Assembly: GCA_964450715.1 (NCBI GenBank)
Contig: CAYVFC010000011.1
Span: 29,020 to 93,019 of the forward strand
Length of the DNA: 64,000 nucleotides
From: CAYVFC01 sp964450715
GTDB taxonomy: Bacteria > Myxococcota_A > Polyangia > Polyangiales > JAFGIB01
Direction: 5' to 3'
Numbering within the stretch: position 1 is the stretch's first letter; every line of letters begins with the position of its first letter. The notes under the pieces are model-generated. The model had not been told where the DNA came from, did no database searches, and was given only the letters and a program-made list of their open reading frames with translations. Positions 26,654 to 35,741 of the stretch are shown here, piece after piece. The position numbers and the translations under genes were made by a program.

Positions 26654-29215
26654 ATGGCTAAAAGGGGTAGGGGCGTCTGCTCGCACGCGCGGACGCGCAT
26701 GGTGAGGTGTCTGGTTTCGGCTGCCGCGGTCGCCGCGGTGCTGCTGGCGGGGAGCCTGGTCCTGGCCGAGGGGTCGAACGGGCCCGAGCTGGACGAAACC
26801 CAGTCGCTGACCGCTGCCACCGACCTGTACGTGGATATCTTCGACCACGAGAACGAGACCATTGTCTGGGAAGGCAAGGGCGGGGTAGAGGTCCACCCGC
26901 CGAGCGGCCCCATGTTCGGCGCCTACGGCGACGGCCAGAGCATCGATCCCGACGAGAACGGGATCTGGCGGCTAAACTTGCAGGAGGACCAGTTCGACCG
27001 GGACGGCAACGGCAACGTGATCCTGTCCAGCCGCGAACCCTGGGGCGTCAAGGTGCTGGGCAGGAACGGCAACGAGATCAAGGGACGGCTCTTTTCCCGG
27101 GAGTGGCGCTTCGACTGCGGCGAGTTTGCAGCGAGCTCCTCCACCACCGGCAGCTTCTACGCCCGGGTTCCGACCGGTGACGAGCAGAGCTGGGGCGTGG
27201 TCGAGCTCAGGCTCAACGGCCTGGCCGGATACGTCTTCGAGATCTGGGGCAACCACGTCGGGGTCAACGGGCTGAACGCCGGGCGCAGCGTGCTGGAGGA
27301 GAACAACTCGGTGCAGAGCGAGTACCAGATGTACCTCAACCCGCCGGACAAGCAGGGCACCAGCTACACCCATCTCACCCCGGAGATCAGCAATTTCAAC
27401 TTCATCGGCGGGACCAACGCCGGGGCGGCCAACCTGCTTCCGGGCTGTAACCAGGTCGCGCCTGGCGATACCGAGGGCCAGTTCACCTTCGATACCAATG
27501 TGCAGGGCACCTATCACATCATCTGCGACAAGAACAAGGACGGCGAGTTCGATATCGTGGCCCGGGACGACTTCCTGCTGCTGGGTCCGGCCGAGCAGGG
27601 GTACAACGCGGTGGACTGGGACGGAAAGGACAAGAACGGCGACGACTTCGACATCGGCCGCTATCGCTGCAAGCTGCGCGTCACCGTGGGCGAGTTCCAC
27701 TACGTGGGCCGGGACATCGAGACCAGCTTCCTGGGTATGCGCATGTACGAGGTGGAAGACGACGGCGACAAGCGGCCGCTGAATATGTACTGGAACGACG
27801 AGCTGGTGCAGGAGTGGGCGGTCACCATGCCCGCGCCCTATGCCTATGAGGCGGCCGAGACCTCGGGCACGGAAGGGATTTACTCGGGCGACTACGCGGC
27901 CGATCCGATCCCGGTGGGGCAGACGGTCAACACCGACGGCAACGCCCGCTCCTGGGGCGACTTCGTGACCTTTCAGGACTCGCGCGGCGAGGGCAACGGC
28001 AAGGGCAACAAGGCCTTTCTGGACACCTACACCTGGATCGCGGCCAAGCTGAGCGACGAGATGCAGGTGCGGGTGGTGGAAGGCTCCACCGACACCGACG
28101 GCGACGGGCTGCCGGACGTCGTCGAGCGCTGCGTGACCGGTACCAGCTACGACGATCCGGACAGCGACGACGACAACGTGGGCGACGAGGTGGAAACCCA
28201 GGGCGGGCAGCCGGCCATCGACACCGACGGCGACGGCGTCAACAACGGCGTGGACGAGGACGACGACGGCGACTGCGTGCCCACCATTGTCGAGGATCCG
28301 GATGGTAACGGAGATCCGACTGACGACGACACCGACGGCGACACCGACGCGAACTATCTCGACGACGACGATGACGGTGACGGGATTCAGAGCTGCGACG
28401 AGGACGTGAACGGCAACGGAGATCCCACCGACGACGACAGCGACGGCGATGGCGTAGCGAACTACCTGGACCAGGACGACAACGACGGGCCGCTCGGGGA
28501 TCTGGACAACGACGGTGTGGTCAACCGGGACGATAACTGCCCCGAGATGTCCAACCCCGACCAGGCGGATATGGACGGCGACGGCCAGGGCGACGTCTGC
28601 GACGACGACGTGGACGGCGACGGCGTGCTCAACGTGGAGGACAACTGCTACATCGAAAATCGTAGGGACATCGATGAGGACGACGCGGTGACCGATATCG
28701 ACGTGAGCAACGCCGATCAGACCGACGTCAACGACGACGGCATCGGCGACGCCTGTCAGCAGGACGCCGACGGCGACGGCATACCGGACGTCATCGACAA
28801 CTGCGTGGACGATCCCAACCCGGACCAGGAAGACATGGACAGCGACGGCCAGGGCGACGCCTGCGATAGCGACATCGACGGCGACGGGTTGAGCAACGAA
28901 GAAGAGGATGCGAACGGCAATGGGAAGTGGGACGAGGGCGAGGAGACCAATCCGCGCGACCCGGATACGGACGGCGGCGGGGTCTCGGACGGCGACGAGG
29001 TGAACCCCGACGAATCGTGGGGCGTGTCCGACCCGCTGGATCCAATCGACGACCCGGGGCCGCGGCAGGTGAGCGGCGGCGGCCTGTTCCACTGCGCCGC
29101 CTCGCCGGGCCCGGCGCAAAACGGCTGGACGCCGCTGCTATTGCTCGGCATCCTGCTGGCGCTGAAACAACGCAACCGGAAACGCCGCAGTAGCTGTAAC
29201 CGAACGGAGGGCTAG
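26654..29215 (+). CDS. Secreted TSP type 3 repeat protein with C-terminal membrane anchor
   Basis: 853 residues from the ATG at 26654, which has a strong AGGAGG site six bases upstream. A signal peptide ends near VLAEG. An N-terminal 450-residue beta-rich domain has no clear family. Residues 470-800 are packed with Ca-binding TSP type 3 motifs (DTDGDGLPDVVE, DSDGDGVANYLD, DDNCPEMSNPDQADMDGDGQ). The C terminus reads GGGLFHCAASPGPAQNGW, then a hydrophobic helix LLLLGILLAL and basic KQRNRKRR, resembling MYXO-CTERM-type sorting signals with one Cys. It is followed after six bases by an OmpA-type protein, so the two probably form a Ca-dependent surface complex. The 216-base upstream spacer holds no supported gene. 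Confidence 0.92.
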   Translation: MAKRGRGVCSHARTRMVRCLVSAAAVAAVLLAGSLVLAEGSNGPELDETQSLTAATDLYVDIFDHENETIVWEGKGGVEVHPPSGPMFGAYGDGQSIDPDENGIWRLNLQEDQFDRDGNGNVILSSREPWGVKVLGRNGNEIKGRLFSREWRFDCGEFAASSSTTGSFYARVPTGDEQSWGVVELRLNGLAGYVFEIWGNHVGVNGLNAGRSVLEENNSVQSEYQMYLNPPDKQGTSYTHLTPEISNFNFIGGTNAGAANLLPGCNQVAPGDTEGQFTFDTNVQGTYHIICDKNKDGEFDIVARDDFLLLGPAEQGYNAVDWDGKDKNGDDFDIGRYRCKLRVTVGEFHYVGRDIETSFLGMRMYEVEDDGDKRPLNMYWNDELVQEWAVTMPAPYAYEAAETSGTEGIYSGDYAADPIPVGQTVNTDGNARSWGDFVTFQDSRGEGNGKGNKAFLDTYTWIAAKLSDEMQVRVVEGSTDTDGDGLPDVVERCVTGTSYDDPDSDDDNVGDEVETQGGQPAIDTDGDGVNNGVDEDDDGDCVPTIVEDPDGNGDPTDDDTDGDTDANYLDDDDDGDGIQSCDEDVNGNGDPTDDDSDGDGVANYLDQDDNDGPLGDLDNDGVVNRDDNCPEMSNPDQADMDGDGQGDVCDDDVDGDGVLNVEDNCYIENRRDIDEDDAVTDIDVSNADQTDVNDDGIGDACQQDADGDGIPDVIDNCVDDPNPDQEDMDSDGQGDACDSDIDGDGLSNEEEDANGNGKWDEGEETNPRDPDTDGGGVSDGDEVNPDESWGVSDPLDPIDDPGPRQVSGGGLFHCAASPGPAQNGWTPLLLLGILLALKQRNRKRRSSCNRTEG

Positions 29216-29221
29216 GGCGCC

Positions 29222-31159
29222 ATGCGGAAACTCATCGTACAGAGCGGTAGTGCTCTGGCGGGTCTATCGATCTGCCTTCTGGCCGGCGCGGCTCTGGCGC
29301 AGGACAAGTTCGACGTGCAGCAGTTCAATCCGGCTCCCAGCCAGCACACCAACGGACTGGGGGTGTGGACCTCGGACGTCTCTCCGGATCTCACCTTCGA
29401 GGTCGGTTTTTTGGGCCACTACTCTGACGATCCCCTGGTGCTGCGCTCGTATACCGGCAGGCGCCTGGAGAGCATCGTGGGCGGACAGCTCACCGTGGAC
29501 GTGATCGGGAGCATCAGCCTCTTCGACAGGCTGGAGATCAACCTGGATGTGCCGGTCATACTTCTACAGAGCGGCGAGTCGCTGACCGGGGGCGCCGGAA
29601 CTCTGAACCTGGATGCCTCTGACGCTGGGTTCGGGGTAGGCGATATCCGACTGGCCCCCAAGCTGATGATCGTCAACACCGATACCGAGCAGAGCCCGGG
29701 CGGGGTGGGCCTGGCGCTGGTGCTGGACACCTACTTTCCCAGCGGCAACGAGGAGTATTACCAGGGCGGCGAGTTCCGCTTTTTGCCCATGCTGGTGCTG
29801 GACGGCATCTGGCGGCAGGGGCACCGCTTCATGCTCAACGTGGGCTACATGTTCCGCCGCTCGTCGGACATTGCCGACCTGAAGGTGGATAGCTCGATCA
29901 GGTGGGGTGCGGGCCTGTACTGGAAGATCATCAGCAAGTTCCACCTCATTCTGCCGGAGGCGCGCGGCAGCGCCGTGCTCACCGCCGACAAGATAGAGCC
30001 CGAGGAGTTCCCCACCGAGATCGACGTGGGATTCCGTGTCCTGCCCATCGAGCAGATCGCCATCACCGCGGCGGGAGGCTCCGGGCTCTACCAGGGCTTC
30101 GGCGCCCCGGACTGGCGCGCCATGGTCGGCTTCAGCTGGCGCCAGATACCGGATGCAGACCGGGACCAGGACGGCTACCCCAATCCGGAGGACAAGTGTC
30201 CGGACGATCCGGAGGACTTCGACCAGTTCGAGGACGAGGACGGCTGTCCCGAGCCCGACAACGACCAGGACAAGGTGCTCGACCCGGATGACAAGTGCCC
30301 GCTCGACCCGGAGGACCGCGAAGGGTTCGAGGACGAGGACGGTTGCCCGGATCCGGACAACGATCAGGACCGGATCCTGGACAAGGACGACAGCTGCCCG
30401 AACGATCCGGAGGACTACGACCAGTTCGAGGACGAGAACGGCTGTCCCGATCCGGACAACGACCAGGACAAGATCCTGGACGCGGACGACCAGTGCCCGA
30501 ACAAGCCGGAGGATATGAACGGCGTGGCGGACGAGGACGGCTGCCCCGAGGTGGATACCGACGGCGACGGGCTGCTCGATCCCAACGACAAGTGCCCCAA
30601 GGATCCGGAGGACAAGGACGAGTTCGAGGACGAGGACGGTTGCCCGGATCCGGACAACGACCAGGACCGCATCCTGGACGTGGACGACAAGTGTCCGCTG
30701 GAGCCCGAGGTCTGGAACGGCCACAAGGACGAGGACGGTTGCCCGGACAAGGCGCTGATCACCGTCACCTGCGAGAAGATCGAGATCCACCAGAAGGTCT
30801 ACTTCAAGTTCAACGACGACAAGATCATGAGGAAGTCCTTCAAGATGCTCGACCAGATCGCCGCCGTGCTGGCCTCGCGCGCGGATCTGAAGAAGATCCG
30901 GGTCGAGGGGCATACCGACGACAAGGGCTCGGACGAGTACAACCTCGACCTGTCCACGCGGCGGGCGGCCTCGGTGCTCAACTACCTGGCCGGAAAGGGC
31001 GTGGCCGCCGAGCGGCTCGTTTCCCAGGGGTTCGGCGAGAGCCAGCCTATCGCGGACAACAAGACCAGGAAGGGACGGGCGGAGAACCGCCGGGTCGAGT
31101 TCATGATCATCGAGCAGGAAGGCTGCGCCGACCAGCCGCAGCAGCAAGCGCAGCCCTGA
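29222..31159 (+). CDS. Outer-membrane OmpA-family protein with TSP type 3 repeats
   Basis: 645 residues: a signal peptide (SICLLAGAALAQ), an N-terminal barrel of about 290 residues, and six or so repeats of about 33 residues built on DPEDFDQFEDEDGCP and DNDQDKVLDPDDKCP (Ca-binding). A C-terminal OmpA domain follows from about residue 515 (VYFKFNDDKIMRKSFKMLDQ; IRVEGHTDDKGSDEYNLDLS; RAASVLNYL), which binds peptidoglycan through the conserved Asp and Arg of the HTDDKG and RRVEF regions. The DNA between about 30181 and 30750 is correspondingly repetitive. It is co-transcribed with the TSP3 protein upstream. It probably links outer membrane, wall and the secreted partner. Confidence 0.95.
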   Translation: MRKLIVQSGSALAGLSICLLAGAALAQDKFDVQQFNPAPSQHTNGLGVWTSDVSPDLTFEVGFLGHYSDDPLVLRSYTGRRLESIVGGQLTVDVIGSISLFDRLEINLDVPVILLQSGESLTGGAGTLNLDASDAGFGVGDIRLAPKLMIVNTDTEQSPGGVGLALVLDTYFPSGNEEYYQGGEFRFLPMLVLDGIWRQGHRFMLNVGYMFRRSSDIADLKVDSSIRWGAGLYWKIISKFHLILPEARGSAVLTADKIEPEEFPTEIDVGFRVLPIEQIAITAAGGSGLYQGFGAPDWRAMVGFSWRQIPDADRDQDGYPNPEDKCPDDPEDFDQFEDEDGCPEPDNDQDKVLDPDDKCPLDPEDREGFEDEDGCPDPDNDQDRILDKDDSCPNDPEDYDQFEDENGCPDPDNDQDKILDADDQCPNKPEDMNGVADEDGCPEVDTDGDGLLDPNDKCPKDPEDKDEFEDEDGCPDPDNDQDRILDVDDKCPLEPEVWNGHKDEDGCPDKALITVTCEKIEIHQKVYFKFNDDKIMRKSFKMLDQIAAVLASRADLKKIRVEGHTDDKGSDEYNLDLSTRRAASVLNYLAGKGVAAERLVSQGFGESQPIADNKTRKGRAENRRVEFMIIEQEGCADQPQQQAQP

Positions 31160-31172
31160 CCGATGCTCCCCC

Positions 31173-31195
31173 GGGGAGGGGGCGAGCCCCTCCCC
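31173..31195. terminator. GC-rich hairpin between convergent genes
   Basis: GGGGAGGGG, a short GCGAG-containing loop and CCCCTCCCC form a strong stem just after the OmpA-type stop and before the stop of the convergent kinase gene. There is no U-tract on either strand, so intrinsic termination would be inefficient; the position still suggests a bidirectional transcription boundary. Confidence 0.45.
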
Positions 31196-31226
31196 TACGG
31201 CGTCGGCGCCTGCGGCGGGCGATCAA

Positions 31227-34200
31227 CTACGCCGTGTAAACGGTGGCGACGTCGCCCGCGTCGAGCAGGGATTTGCTGACGGACGCGATCGCCTCCCCGG
31301 GAAAGCGGAACTCCCTTCCGGGCTCCAGGACCAGCACGGCGATTCCGGTAATGGCTTGGCCGTGGTCGGTGTTGTGGTTCAACAGCAAGGGGCGGAGCAG
31401 CCCTCCCCCATACCCGGACCAGTCGCTCTTCATATCCGCCGGGGTCTCCCGGTCGTAGCTGGTCATGGTGACCTCTTCGCCCGCTTCGATCTCGGCGGAC
31501 AGATACCGTTCGACCATCGGATCGAGATCGGCCGGGGTCGGTTGCTCACCGGACGTGGCCGACAGGGAAGGGCCGTCCCTCTGTATCGTATAGAGAAAGC
31601 CTCCCCAGGCACCGCTCTGCTCGACGAGTATCTGCAGGGCGACCTCGGCGCGTTCTCTCGGCCCCTGGCAGTCGGTCAACATGTCGGCGATGGCGGCGGC
31701 TTTCTCCGGTCCCTCGAGCGCCGTGTTCCCCGTGTCCAGACCGAGCTCTTCCCAGACGAATAGCTTCGCGGCGCGAGCATCGGCCACCAGCTTGTCGTAC
31801 CTCGCCGTCAGGCTGGTGTTCTTTCCTATCCGGTATTGGTCGGAGCAGAGCCGCGCATGGGTGCGGAAAGCCTCTTCGTCCGCCATGCAGAGAGCGACGC
31901 GGGCGCGGTTTTCCAGGGAGGTCCCCAGGTTGATCCCGGTGGCATCGATAGCCCGGTAGCTGTCGATCACCTCGTCGGCGTGCCGTACCGCCTCTTCGAA
32001 CTGCCCGGCTGCCGCTTCGGCCAGCGCCAGCGGCCTCTTGATGTAGTTACAGATGATGCCGAGACCGTTCGCCTCGCCGAGCTGCAGAAACTCCCGGCCT
32101 TGCCGCACCGCCTCGGGGATGCGCTCGAGATCGACCAGGACCTGGATCAGCGAACCGGCGCTGCAGGGCCAGGCGGTGTGATCGCCAGGAGCGGCGGCCT
32201 GCAGCGCCTCTCGAAACGCCATCATCGCGCTCTGGTAATCGCCGCGTAGCCTCTGGTACTCGCCACGCGCGTAGGAAAGGATGGGGCGCCAGGTCGGGAA
32301 TTGCTCGGCCATCTTTTCGATTTCAGAGAGCGTCTGCTTCATCCGCATCAGATCGTCCGAGGAGGAGTAGACCAGAGCCTCGGTGAACAGGTGGGTGCCC
32401 TCGAAATACTGGATGGGGCTGTTCTGGATCTGCAGCAGCTCGATCTGCTTCTTGCTCTGTTCGGATCTCTCCGTATCGCCCTGGCGCAGGTAGTAGACCA
32501 GGCGAATTCGGTGGGCGTTGACCCGAAAGGCGGAATTCTCCTCGATCTCGCTCGCCCATTGCAGCGCCGAGGCGGTTCCCAGGCTCGCGTCGATCATTCC
32601 CACCGCGTACATCACCGAGAGCTTGATGAAGAGATAGCGCGATTCGTCCAGCCCGGCGTGGTCGGGTTGCGCCATCCTCTCCAGGAGCTCGACGTATCCT
32701 TGGCGGGCGACCTGGTAACGGGCAGCGGTCAGGTGTGAGGTGCTCCGGGCGTTTATCTCGGCTACCCAGAGCGCGGGCGTGAGCGGCACCAGGGGCTCGA
32801 GAGACGGCACCCCGGCGATCAGGGGATGGTCGAAGGCGGTTCCCGCGATCTTGATCGCCAGTACCACCGCTTGCACCAGCTGGAAGATCGCCTCGAAGGG
32901 GGACAGTACCTTCTCGGAGCCCGGGGCAGCGTCGTGGCGCTGTTGACACAGCTCCAGAGCGCGCTTCAGGCGCTCCGAAGGTTCCAGGGTAGCGGGAAGC
33001 TCGTGATAATCGGCCAGGGCGCTGAGGTGATAGAGGACCCGGATCAATTCGACCAGCGACGCCTTGCTGGACGCATCCTTGACGATGCTGTGATTGACGA
33101 AATCGCGGTGCAGCCAAAAGGCCTGGCTCTTCGGTCTAGCGAGACGCGCGCAGACTCCGCGCAAGCTCTCGAAGGTCTCGACCCAGTCGCGCGGCAACGA
33201 TTGCACGTACGAGTAGCGGTGCTCGGCGCTCTTCTCGAATCGGTCGCGGTTTTCCTGGTTGACCCGTAGCAGCGCATCCAGGGCGCGTTCCTCCTCACCC
33301 GCCCGCAAAAGGTGTTGCGCCACGCGAAAGCCCTCGTGCTCGCGCGTTTCGAACAACGCGGCCAGCCGCAGGTGAAGGGCGCGTTGCCTCTCCCCGTCCA
33401 TCTTCTTCAGCAGCTCATCCACCCACCCCTGATGGCTCACGCCGTAGAACTCTCCGTCGCTCGACAGCACCTTGGAGCAGAGCAGCTCGTCCAAGTATCG
33501 CATGGTCCGGGCGGGATCGCCGTGCTCGGTCAGCAGCCGGCACTCTTCGAAGCAGAAGCTTCGCTCCGGGCTCAGGGCGATGGTCTGGGCCAGTTGACGC
33601 GCCTGGCTACCGAGCTTCTCGATGGCGGCCCGGATCGCCTCCCCGAGCGTCGCGGGAAAGTCCCTGGCTTCGATCCGGCTCGGCAGGGTCCAGCTGCCGG
33701 TCGCCTGTCGGACCACGCCCTTGTCCACCAGCTCTTCTGCCAGCTGCATGATGGCACGGGGGTTTCCCCCGGTCATGGCGTAGAGCCGGTCCGAGAGCAA
33801 CTTGAGATTGGGGGCGTCTCCGAAGACTGAACCCAAAAGCTCTTCGGTGTGCTCGAGGGTGAGATTCCTCAGCTTAACCGCAGCACCGGTCTCGGACAGG
33901 AGCTTGAGCGCTACCGGTGACGTTCCGGAAGCGCCGGTGCGACGGGTTACGGCTACCACGATCTTCTCGCTGGCGACCTCGTGGGCGAGAAAGGCGAGGA
34001 AGGCCGCCGACGGCTCGTCGATCTCGTGCAGGTCATCGACCGCCAGCAGCAGGCAGCGTTGACGGCCGATCTCGAGCAAGAAATCGCGCAGTACCGATTG
34101 CAGTCGAGGGCGGAGCTGGTGAGGGCTGTCGAACGACTCGAGCTCCACTCGCTCGCTTTCCGGGGGCGGGGGCGGTACCGAACGACCGCGGCGCCATACC

Positions 34201-35591
34201 TCGGCTCTCGGATCGCCGGACGCGACAACGCCCGGCGATTCCGCGCCGGTTTCTTCCGGGGCGGTCTCGACCGGTGAGCCGTTCGTACCGTCCGGTGCAG
34301 GGTCGGAGGGAAGGCTCGTTTCGGGGGCGTCCCCGGGCGGACGCGAACCGCGCCTGCGCGCGTCGACCGTCGGCTGGATCAGCTCGCTCGAGAGGTGGCC
34401 GAGCACGGGAAGACGGGGCTGTATCGCCGGCAGCGCCAGCTCCGGCAGCGCTTCCAGCAACTGCAAGAGGATCGTCCGTACGACCCCCCAGTCACCGGTA
34501 TGGCTGTCGCTCGCCTCGGCTCTGAGGACGGTCGCTCCGGCCAGCTTGCCCTCCAGGACGCAGGCGTCCAGGAACCTGGAACGGCCCACGCCTTCGTCGC
34601 CTTCGATCATTACCGTTCCGCCGCGGCTGCCCAGGGCGCGCAGCATGAGCTTGCGAACGCGCAACAGCTGATCGTTGCGACCGACCAGCGTCGGAGTCGA
34701 CAGGTAGGCGTGCGAGGCGACGAGCTGCTCGTCGATGGTCAGTCCCGCGATGGCGCTCAAGCGCTCCATCACCTCGACGGCGTTCGTCGGCCGGCCCAGT
34801 GGATCGAGGCTGATCAGGGACATCACCAGTTGATCCAGCTCCTTCGGGATATCTTCTACATAGATGGAGGGCGGTCTGGGCAGCGAACGCCAGTGGCTGC
34901 GCAACTCGGCAAAGGAGGTGGCGGGATAGGCGTTGCGTCCGGTCAGCACGAAATAGGCCGTGGCGCCGAGCGAGTAGAGGTCGGTTCGCGCGTCCAGCGC
35001 CTGGGAATGGACGACCTCCGGCGCGGTGAAGGCCGGTGTGCCGACCAGCTGTTTGCTCGGCCCCATGGGGACCATGGCGCCGAAGTCGATCAGCTTTGCC
35101 GTTCCGTCGAGCGCGCAATGGACGTTGCGCGGCGTGAGGTCTCTGTGCACCTGCCGTCTCGAATGCAGCAGGCTCAGAGCCGAACAGACGTCCATCAGTA
35201 CCGCGCAGGCGTCCTTCCAGGGCAGCGGCGACCGCTCCCGGAGATTGCCGCCCTCGAGGACCTCCATGGTGTAGAAGGGACCTTCATCGTCGATCCCGTA
35301 GTCGTGAACCGCGATCACCCTCGGGTGAGCGAGCTGCGACAGGGTGTGATACTCGTGCTCGAACAGCAGCCGCACCTTTTCCGGATTCCGATCGGAGCCG
35401 CGGGGAAGCAGGCGCTTGAGCGCGAGCTTTCTCTTCGTCGAATCGTCGTGTACCTGGTAGACGACGGCCATTCCGCCCTCACCCAGCGTCTTCTCCACTC
35501 GGTAGCGGTTGGCGATGAGTCGCGGTGTTGTCGTCGAGGGCGGCATCACGAAGCCGTTTACTCGTAGGTCGATCTTACCACCGCCGACCAT
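31227..35591 (-). CDS. Ser/Thr protein kinase fused to AAA ATPase, TPR-like and GAF-like regions
   Basis: Up to 1454 residues; the alternative ATG at 35546 (MPPSTTTPRL) gives a more typical start. The kinase domain (about 27-290) has LGEGGMAVVYQV, catalytic VHRDLTPRNV, LIDFGAM and TAPEVV, so it should be active. An ATPase domain from about residue 300 has Walker A GDEGVGRS and LLLAVDDLHEI as Walker B, with a Pro/Glu-rich insert around 400-470. A helical TPR-like region fills about 700-1280, and the last 160 residues resemble a GAF domain. This kinase/STAND layout belongs to multi-domain signalling proteins common in Myxococcota. No partner gene is adjacent. Confidence 0.9.
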   Translation of the reverse strand: MVGGGKIDLRVNGFVMPPSTTTPRLIANRYRVEKTLGEGGMAVVYQVHDDSTKRKLALKRLLPRGSDRNPEKVRLLFEHEYHTLSQLAHPRVIAVHDYGIDDEGPFYTMEVLEGGNLRERSPLPWKDACAVLMDVCSALSLLHSRRQVHRDLTPRNVHCALDGTAKLIDFGAMVPMGPSKQLVGTPAFTAPEVVHSQALDARTDLYSLGATAYFVLTGRNAYPATSFAELRSHWRSLPRPPSIYVEDIPKELDQLVMSLISLDPLGRPTNAVEVMERLSAIAGLTIDEQLVASHAYLSTPTLVGRNDQLLRVRKLMLRALGSRGGTVMIEGDEGVGRSRFLDACVLEGKLAGATVLRAEASDSHTGDWGVVRTILLQLLEALPELALPAIQPRLPVLGHLSSELIQPTVDARRRGSRPPGDAPETSLPSDPAPDGTNGSPVETAPEETGAESPGVVASGDPRAEVWRRGRSVPPPPPESERVELESFDSPHQLRPRLQSVLRDFLLEIGRQRCLLLAVDDLHEIDEPSAAFLAFLAHEVASEKIVVAVTRRTGASGTSPVALKLLSETGAAVKLRNLTLEHTEELLGSVFGDAPNLKLLSDRLYAMTGGNPRAIMQLAEELVDKGVVRQATGSWTLPSRIEARDFPATLGEAIRAAIEKLGSQARQLAQTIALSPERSFCFEECRLLTEHGDPARTMRYLDELLCSKVLSSDGEFYGVSHQGWVDELLKKMDGERQRALHLRLAALFETREHEGFRVAQHLLRAGEEERALDALLRVNQENRDRFEKSAEHRYSYVQSLPRDWVETFESLRGVCARLARPKSQAFWLHRDFVNHSIVKDASSKASLVELIRVLYHLSALADYHELPATLEPSERLKRALELCQQRHDAAPGSEKVLSPFEAIFQLVQAVVLAIKIAGTAFDHPLIAGVPSLEPLVPLTPALWVAEINARSTSHLTAARYQVARQGYVELLERMAQPDHAGLDESRYLFIKLSVMYAVGMIDASLGTASALQWASEIEENSAFRVNAHRIRLVYYLRQGDTERSEQSKKQIELLQIQNSPIQYFEGTHLFTEALVYSSSDDLMRMKQTLSEIEKMAEQFPTWRPILSYARGEYQRLRGDYQSAMMAFREALQAAAPGDHTAWPCSAGSLIQVLVDLERIPEAVRQGREFLQLGEANGLGIICNYIKRPLALAEAAAGQFEEAVRHADEVIDSYRAIDATGINLGTSLENRARVALCMADEEAFRTHARLCSDQYRIGKNTSLTARYDKLVADARAAKLFVWEELGLDTGNTALEGPEKAAAIADMLTDCQGPRERAEVALQILVEQSGAWGGFLYTIQRDGPSLSATSGEQPTPADLDPMVERYLSAEIEAGEEVTMTSYDRETPADMKSDWSGYGGGLLRPLLLNHNTDHGQAITGIAVLVLEPGREFRFPGEAIASVSKSLLDAGDVATVYTA

Positions 35592-35741
35592 TGTACACGA
35601 AACGCGTTTCCGCGGAATGGTATCCCGGGGTGGAGAGCCCGAGCGAACCTCCTCTGCGGCAGCAGCGCCGCGTCTATATCGGCGGCGCGGTTTCTGTTAT
35701 ATATTCGCGGTACCATCCCTTCAAACGCTCGGAGAAAACCG

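Noticed and set aside
30181..30750. Regular DNA repeats resembling a CRISPR array
   Set aside because: The repeats are in frame and encode TSP type 3 units of the OmpA-type protein; repeat and spacer are not distinguishable and no cas genes are present.
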